Assembly: GCF_000966975.1 (NCBI RefSeq)
Contig: NZ_JZWV01000903.1
Coordinates: 1 to 8,875 of the forward strand
Direction: 5' to 3'
DNA length: 8,875 bases
Source of the DNA: Streptomyces katrae
GTDB lineage: Bacteria > Actinomycetota > Actinomycetes > Streptomycetales > Streptomycetaceae
Shown here: piece by piece, positions 5,168 to 8,875 of the stretch
Layout of the letters: every line of letters begins with the position of its first letter
How positions within the stretch are numbered: the stretch's first letter is position 1
Made by a program: the position numbers and the translations under genes
The notes under the pieces: model-generated
Database searches by the model: none
Seen by the model: the letters and a program-made list of their open reading frames with translations, nothing else
What the model was told of the DNA's origin: nothing

Positions 5168-6418
5168 GTGAAGAACAGCCCGTTGTGGCGAGTGGTTGAC
5201 AACGAGAGTGGTAGCCAGTCCATCGTCAGCACGCCCTCCGAGGCAGTTGCGTTCGTCAACAGCCGGTTCGACACCGATGACGACGACGAGCCGTTCAGCA
5301 TCACCGAGGTCGGTCCTCTCCTTCCGAAGCCGCTCGGGGTCATCACCGCATGGGCCGCCGAGAAGGACGGCGAGCGAACCGACGGGCGTACTGCCCCGAT
5401 CACCATCAGGCCGGTTGTGACGGACAACGCCGGCGAGTGCGATGACGTGGTGCTCTGGCGCGACGTGTACGTCTCCTGGGACCACGACATGTACACCGTC
5501 GAGGAGCCGGACAGCTCCGAGTACAGCGAGGCTTACAGCGCTGCCGAGTTGAGCGCGATCCTCGACGAGTACGCCGACGACTACGAGTACGCGCCTGAAG
5601 GGCCTGAAGGGCCCGACAGCCACAGGTGGCCGAAACCGGAAGAGTTGATCACCTACGGCGCCCAGGAGTGCGCCAAGCGGTTCGGGCACCTCGACGACGA
5701 CGCCCTGCTGTGGCTCGCTGCCACCCGCATCACGCTCGCGGTGTGGCGCAACACACCCGTCGAGAACTGGCATGCCGGGAAGAGTCCGCTCCACGACGGC
5801 ACAATGATGCGGATCAACACGGCAACCACCCGACTCGTGCGCTCGATGCTGTCGTTCGACCATGTCGACTGGATCGGTCTCGGTCTCGCGATCGTCAACC
5901 CGTCCCGGGTTCTACCGACCGGGCAGTCTGTTCTCGAGCTCGGGCTGGCCTGCCACAACCCTGACGACCCGGCGCACGAGGCTGATCCGCGCGAAGAACT
6001 CGCGGAGATGGCACAGGACGCGATCGCTTGGGGGCGAGCGTACTGCCTTCGCGAGAAGGAGTTCGGCCTGCGAACCCTGATCGAATTCTTCTGCGCGTCC
6101 GACAACGGCTGGTTCGGAACACCGAGTTGGGGGCGCATCGTCGATCGGTTCACTACGGCTGTCGACGACCGGGAGAGTGCGCACTGGCGCATGCACCGAG
6201 ACGAGCCTTGGTTCGACGAGTGGTTCACCAACCGCCCGGCCGACATTGCGGACATCACGGAACTTCGTCGGCTGCTCCATGCCGGGCCCGACCTGCTGTC
6301 CGAGGAGGCCGCCGAATGGTGCGTGGATGGTGCCATCGGCTACGTCTGCCGGGACGACCACGCGAACGGCTGCCTGCAGTGCGGCATCCCGCTGGCAACG
6401 GAGTCCCCCAACGAGTGA
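5168..6418 (+). CDS. Hypothetical acidic protein (416 aa)
   Basis: The start is GTG 5168, with GGAG at 5158-5161. The frame stays open upstream to 4937, but that would overlap the divergent gene and its promoter. Residues 1-110 hold an acidic stretch (DTDDDDE at 35-41) and look like a beta-rich domain. Residues 111-155 are a Glu/Tyr-rich linker containing EGPEGPEGP. Residues 160-345 are a helical domain with conserved-looking RNTPVENWHAG (194-204), MMRINTATTRLVRSML (213-228) and FFCASDNGWFGTPSWGRIVDR (307-327). The C-terminus carries CRDDHANGCLQC (394-405), a possible metal knuckle. No signal peptide or membrane helix is present. I do not recognise the family and see no nuclease, ATPase or toxin motif. 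It is transcribed alone, divergent from the three small unknown genes. Confidence 0.8.
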   Translation: MKNSPLWRVVDNESGSQSIVSTPSEAVAFVNSRFDTDDDDEPFSITEVGPLLPKPLGVITAWAAEKDGERTDGRTAPITIRPVVTDNAGECDDVVLWRDVYVSWDHDMYTVEEPDSSEYSEAYSAAELSAILDEYADDYEYAPEGPEGPDSHRWPKPEELITYGAQECAKRFGHLDDDALLWLAATRITLAVWRNTPVENWHAGKSPLHDGTMMRINTATTRLVRSMLSFDHVDWIGLGLAIVNPSRVLPTGQSVLELGLACHNPDDPAHEADPREELAEMAQDAIAWGRAYCLREKEFGLRTLIEFFCASDNGWFGTPSWGRIVDRFTTAVDDRESAHWRMHRDEPWFDEWFTNRPADIADITELRRLLHAGPDLLSEEAAEWCVDGAIGYVCRDDHANGCLQCGIPLATESPNE

Positions 6419-6480
6419 ACGTGGGCACCAGCGTAGAAAATCAGCAACCCACTGACCGCGCTCTCTCTCGCCTACTCGGC

Positions 6481-6503
6481 GGCCTCCCCCTGCTCGGGGA
6501 GCC
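6481..6503 (+). terminator. Hairpin downstream of the 416-aa gene
   Basis: GGCCTCCCC and GGGGAGCC pair (8 bp with one bulged C) around the loop CTGCTC, 63 bases after the stop at 6418. There is no T-run, but Streptomyces terminators often lack one. The rest of the 6419-6624 gap holds the inverted repeats at 6538-6603 and no gene. Confidence 0.4.
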
Positions 6504-6537
6504 TCACCCATACGAGTGAGCGACTTGACCTGCCAGT

Positions 6538-6603
6538 CTCAGATTCGTGTCAGATATGCCATCGGTTGGCCATCGCTCGTGAGATTTGGCCACGAAATCT
6601 GAG
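6538..6603. repeat. Nested, competing inverted repeats between convergent genes
   Basis: CTCAGATTCGTG (6538-6549) and CACGAAATCTGAG (6591-6603) are inverted copies differing by one inserted base. The right arm can instead pair locally: AGATTT (6582-6587) with AAATCT (6595-6600) around GGCCACG. GCCATCG also occurs twice in the loop. Read from the minus strand, the local hairpin comes first, 25 bases after the GFA stop at 6625, and could terminate that gene. Confidence 0.45.
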
Positions 6604-6624
6604 TCCCTACACGAGGGCAGACGG

Positions 6625-7053
6625 TCAACCGGCCGTGTTGTGCTCGGTTTCCGGCACCGGGGGCAGCCAGTGCACGGCGTTGTCGCGGAAGGACGCGTGG
6701 ATCGGCACGAGGTCTGGGCCGCTGGTGTCGTCGAGGGCAGTGACGTTGATGCCGATCTCCGGGATGTCGCTGTCGATCGCCGCGACGCGGCTGCAGAAGC
6801 CGCGCTTCGCCTCACCGGGGAAGGTCTCGTACCAGGTCGGCTCGCCACCCTCGCCGGTCCAGGAGACCGTCGCGAAGCCCACCCACCACATCACTGGGGT
6901 GCCGCCCAGCTTTTGGCAATCCCTGCATGCACATGTGTGAGGGAACGTTGCGGGACCTTCGGTGGTGAAGCGGATCCGGCCGCACAGGCAGCCGCCGGTA
7001 CGTTCCTGGGCTGCTTCGTCTCCCTGGGCATCGGCGGCTGCGGTGGCGTTCAT
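6625..7053 (-). CDS. GFA-domain zinc protein with a shortened Cys motif (142 aa)
   Basis: The start is ATG 7053, with GGGAG eight bases upstream. The protein shows the CENP-V/GFA fold signature: GGCLCGRIRF (20-29), CACRDCQKLGG (41-51), WWVGF (56-60), WTGEGGEPTWYETFPG (65-80), then NVTALDD (103-109) and FRDNAVHWLPP at the end. Where the family, and the decayed copy at 1838-2192, read 'GFC..CGS..A', this copy reads GFCSRVAAID (85-94). Four residues with the second cysteine of that pair are missing, an in-frame loss of 12 bases flanked by what would be AGCCGC repeats. The first two Cys clusters remain, so one zinc site may be intact and the other damaged. Relatives are loosely annotated as glutathione-dependent formaldehyde-activating enzymes; the actual role is unproven. 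It is a single-gene unit between two hairpins. Confidence 0.88.
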   Translation of the reverse strand: MNATAAADAQGDEAAQERTGGCLCGRIRFTTEGPATFPHTCACRDCQKLGGTPVMWWVGFATVSWTGEGGEPTWYETFPGEAKRGFCSRVAAIDSDIPEIGINVTALDDTSGPDLVPIHASFRDNAVHWLPPVPETEHNTAG

Positions 7054-7148
7054 CAGGTGATCTCCCGAACGCGATAGGCAAGTTGAGCCGATCAGTGTGC
7101 CATCGTTTCCGTGAGCGCCAGGACGCTGTTGACGGCTCGGGCGTGGCC

Positions 7149-7190
7149 CCCGGCCGCGTGCGCCGATTGCGGAGGCGTCACGCGGCCGGG
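7149..7190 (-). terminator. Strong intrinsic terminator of the sugar-nucleotide dehydrogenase
   Basis: CCCGGCCGCGTG (7149-7160) and CACGCGGCCGGG (7179-7190) are perfect 12-bp inverted copies. The stem continues past one bulged T with CGCC/GGCG. It begins 16 bases beyond the minus-strand stop at 7206. There is no T-run. The remaining gap to the GFA start (7054-7148) shows no clear promoter. Confidence 0.75.
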
Positions 7191-7205
7191 TGACGAAACC
7201 GCGGC

Positions 7206-8525
7206 TCAGGGGCGTCCGAGGGCTCGGGTCATCCAGCCGGCTTCGCGCCACTGGTCGGCGTTGAGGGTGCCGCGGGCGTCGATGACCTTGGGGCTGTTGG
7301 TTCGGGTGGCGAGCCTCTTGGGGTCGATGTTGGAGAACTGGTGCCACTCGGTGAGGTTCAGCAGCAGGTCCGCGTCATCGACGGCGGCGATGGGGTCTTC
7401 GACGTAGTCGAGTTCGGGGTGGAGCTTGCGGGCGTTGTCCAGGGCCTTGGGGTCGGTGACGGTGACGGTGGCGCCGAGGTCGTGGAGGGCCTGGGCGACG
7501 GCGAGGGCGGGCGAGTCGCGGATGTCGTCGGTCCCGGGCTTGAACGCGGCGCCCCAGACGGTGATCCGCTTGCCGCGCAGGTCGGGCCCGAGTTCGTCGC
7601 GGGCGAGGTCGATGACGCGCTGGCGGCGGCGGGCGTTTACGATGGCGGCTTCGCGGAGGATGCCGACGGCCTCGCCGGCGTTGAGTTCGTCCGCGCGGGT
7701 GATGAAGCCGCCGAGGTCCTTGGGTAGGCAGCCGCCGCCGAAGCCGAGGCCGGGCCGCATGCCGTGGCGGCCGATGCGGTGGTCATGGCCGAGGATGTTC
7801 GCGAGTTCGGCGACGTTGGCGCCGGACTTCTCGCAGACCTCGGCCATCGCGTTGATGAAGGAGATCTTGGTGGCGAGGAAGGAGTTCGCGGCGCCCTTGG
7901 CGAGCTCGGCGGTGGCCCAGTCGGTGACGAGGGTCGGCGTCCCCGACTCGATGATCTTGGCGAACGCCTGCCGCAGCAGGGCCTCGGCCCAGGAGTGGTC
8001 GGAGTTGAAGCCGAGGACGAGCCGGTCCGGGCGGAGGGTGTCATCGACCGCGAAGGACTCGCGGAGGAACTCCGGGTTCCAGGCCACCTCGATGAGGTCC
8101 CCGGCCGGAGCCATGTCCCGGAGGAGTTCGGCGACGCGGGGTGCGGTGCCGACCGGGACGCTGGACTTGACCGCGATGACGGCCGGGGTTGTCAGGCCGG
8201 GTGCCAGCTTGGTGACGGCGTCGAAGAGGTGGGTGAGGTCGTAGGCGTCGGTGCCGGGTTGCGGCGGGGTGCCGACCCCGATGAAGTGCAGGTCGGCGAA
8301 CTCGGCGGCCTCGCCGTAGGAGGCGGTGAAGCGGAGCCGGCCGGTCGCGGTGTGTTTGGCGAGGAGGTCATCGAGGTCGCGTTCGAAGAACGGGGCCCGG
8401 CCGGAGTTCAGGATGGCGACCTTGTCGATGTCGCTGTCCATGCCCAGGACGTCGTGGCCGAGCTCGGCCATGCAGGCCGCGTGGGTGGCGCCAAGGTAGC
8501 CGCATCCGATGACGGTCATCTTCAT
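7206..8525 (-). CDS. ugd: UDP-glucose 6-dehydrogenase (nucleotide-sugar dehydrogenase)
   Basis: 439 residues, normal family length and intact. The enzyme oxidises UDP-glucose twice with NAD+ to give UDP-glucuronate, a precursor for cell-surface polysaccharides and glycosylated products. Motifs in order: Rossmann GCGYLG (7-12); GTPP (85-88); SSVPVGT (121-127); WNPEFLRES (149-157); the substrate-binding helix around K210 and N214; the catalytic-Cys motif GFGGGCLPKD (261-270) with Cys266; AFKPGTDDIRDSP (327-339); and LLNLTEWHQF (388-397). The catalytic motif has G-C-L where many homologues have S-C-F, a mild variation. The NPEFLRE motif favours the UDP-glucose/GDP-mannose type over UDP-ManNAc enzymes, but substrate is inferred. 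The start is ATG 8525 with AGGGA ten bases upstream; ATG 8519 is a possible alternative. It is cytoplasmic. It follows the NUDIX gene after a hairpin and ends at a strong terminator. Confidence 0.93.
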   Translation of the reverse strand: MKMTVIGCGYLGATHAACMAELGHDVLGMDSDIDKVAILNSGRAPFFERDLDDLLAKHTATGRLRFTASYGEAAEFADLHFIGVGTPPQPGTDAYDLTHLFDAVTKLAPGLTTPAVIAVKSSVPVGTAPRVAELLRDMAPAGDLIEVAWNPEFLRESFAVDDTLRPDRLVLGFNSDHSWAEALLRQAFAKIIESGTPTLVTDWATAELAKGAANSFLATKISFINAMAEVCEKSGANVAELANILGHDHRIGRHGMRPGLGFGGGCLPKDLGGFITRADELNAGEAVGILREAAIVNARRRQRVIDLARDELGPDLRGKRITVWGAAFKPGTDDIRDSPALAVAQALHDLGATVTVTDPKALDNARKLHPELDYVEDPIAAVDDADLLLNLTEWHQFSNIDPKRLATRTNSPKVIDARGTLNADQWREAGWMTRALGRP

Positions 8526-8575
8526 GAGCGGGGTGTCCCTTCGGGTTTGGCCGCCGCGGATGGCCCCACCCTTGC

Positions 8576-8595
8576 CCCCGCCCGGAAGGGCGGGG
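8576..8595 (-). terminator. Hairpin directly after the NUDIX stop
   Basis: CCCCGCCC and GGGCGGGG form a perfect 8-bp stem with a four-base loop (GGAA on +, TTCC on -). It starts three bases beyond the minus-strand stop at 8599. Such placement is typical for a terminator or attenuator and supports 8599 as the true end of the NUDIX gene. The dehydrogenase would then need its own promoter or read-through; none is evident in 8526-8575. Confidence 0.65.
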
Positions 8596-8598
8596 TGA

Positions 8599-8875
8599 TC
8601 AGGAGGACCTGGCGGCCAGATGGCGGTGGATCCCGTCCCGGATGAACGGGGGGAATCGTGAGCATGTCGAGGTGCTCGGGGGCGAAGAACTGGAGCTTGA
8701 CGCCTTCGGAGAGCGGGAGGCGGGTCTCGTCGCCGTCCCAGGTGGCGGCGAAGAAGGTGATGATCTGCCCGGAGCCGTGCTCGTCGCGGGTCTCGAACAG
8801 CTCGGTCAGCGATTCGGCGGTGAGGCCGGCTTCTTCGTCGAGTTCGCGGACGATCGCGGCGGCCGGGGCCTCGCC
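8599..8875 (-). pseudogene. NUDIX hydrolase, 3' part, with an apparent frameshift
   Basis: Cut by the right window edge. Starting at 8875 the minus strand reads GEAPAAAIVRELDEEAGL, the E-x7-REUxEExGU part of the Nudix box, whose glutamates bind Mg2+ for pyrophosphate hydrolysis of nucleotide derivatives. It continues with TFFAATWDGDETRLPLSEG and FFAPEHLDMLTIPP. At a six-G run (+ strand 8648-8653) the frame must shift by one base to continue as FIRDGIHRHLAARSS and stop at 8599-8601. The shifted frame has G or C at 14 of 15 third positions; the unshifted frame is much poorer, is rich in Pro/Gly/Arg and runs to 8522, overlapping the dehydrogenase start. If the six-G run is a base-call error, the gene is intact. 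The N-terminus is outside the window. The substrate cannot be told; its neighbour suggests nucleotide sugars. Confidence 0.75.

Noticed and set aside
5147..5863. Minus-strand 238-codon frame opposite the 416-aa gene
   Set aside because: The Val/Gly/Arg-rich product has no ribosome binding site, while the + frame has better codon bias and a good start.
6525..6557. TTGACC (6525) with an AGATAT-like box as a rightward promoter
   Set aside because: Spacing is about 21 bases and no gene follows on the + strand.
7426..8645. Long + strand open frames opposite the dehydrogenase and NUDIX genes
   Set aside because: Antisense shadows; the minus strand carries every catalytic motif of a nucleotide-sugar dehydrogenase.
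8522..8646. Extended NUDIX reading frame that ends in an ATGA overlap with the dehydrogenase
   Set aside because: Poor third-position GC, Pro/Arg/Gly-rich tail, and an intervening terminator hairpin; a frameshift explains the data better.
1..8875. Search by eye for tRNA, rRNA, cas genes, replication origins or full insertion sequences
   Set aside because: None seen; apart from the Tn3-like remnant no mobile-element ends or integrase were found.

Overview
The window looks like chromosomal DNA of a high-GC actinomycete, most likely Streptomyces or a close relative. The signs are strong G/C bias at third codon positions, GTG and TTG starts, a type I-E style CRISPR repeat of actinobacterial form, and several short proteins of the actinobacterial 'conserved hypothetical' kind. 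It reads as an accessory region with a lot of decay, followed on the right by an intact housekeeping-like sugar-nucleotide locus.

Left part (1-1700). Bases 32-238 are the leader-distal end of a type I-E CRISPR array: four repeats that become progressively worn, three spacers, and no cas gene in view. A Tn3-family transposase C-terminal remnant (238-426, + strand) sits directly against the last repeat. It is followed by an ADP-ribosylglycohydrolase (550-1479, +) that may be translated from a leaderless mRNA. Converging on it is a 52-residue membrane miniprotein (1541-1699, - strand) with a good ribosome binding site.

Middle part (1700-5000, all - strand). This holds a decayed GFA-domain gene (1838-2192; N-terminus missing and one frameshift) and an approximately 395-residue gene whose N-terminal half has DnaQ/RNase T-like exonuclease motifs but which is split by a frameshift (2355-3541). 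Next is a run of three small unknown genes (3837-4232, 4272-4586, 4633-4968). A 416-residue unknown acidic protein (5168-6418, +) is transcribed divergently from that run. The divergent intergenic region contains an 18-bp near-palindrome overlapping a possible -10 box, and a perfect 8-bp hairpin in the presumed 5' leader.

Right part (6419-8875). A convergent spacer with overlapping inverted repeats precedes a second GFA-domain gene (6625-7053, -). That gene appears to have lost four residues, including one zinc-ligand cysteine. A strong terminator hairpin (7149-7190) separates it from an intact UDP-glucose/nucleotide-sugar 6-dehydrogenase (7206-8525, -). The 3' part of a NUDIX hydrolase (8599-8875, -, cut by the window edge) lies upstream of the dehydrogenase, also with an apparent one-base frameshift.

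How the genes work together is only partly readable. The CRISPR tail, transposon scar, ADP-ribose hydrolase, exonuclease-like gene and unknown genes resemble a defence/mobile-DNA junk zone, but I see no complete known defence system. Three apparent one-base frameshifts, all in GC-rich or repetitive runs, mean that base-calling error must be excluded before any of these genes is called dead.
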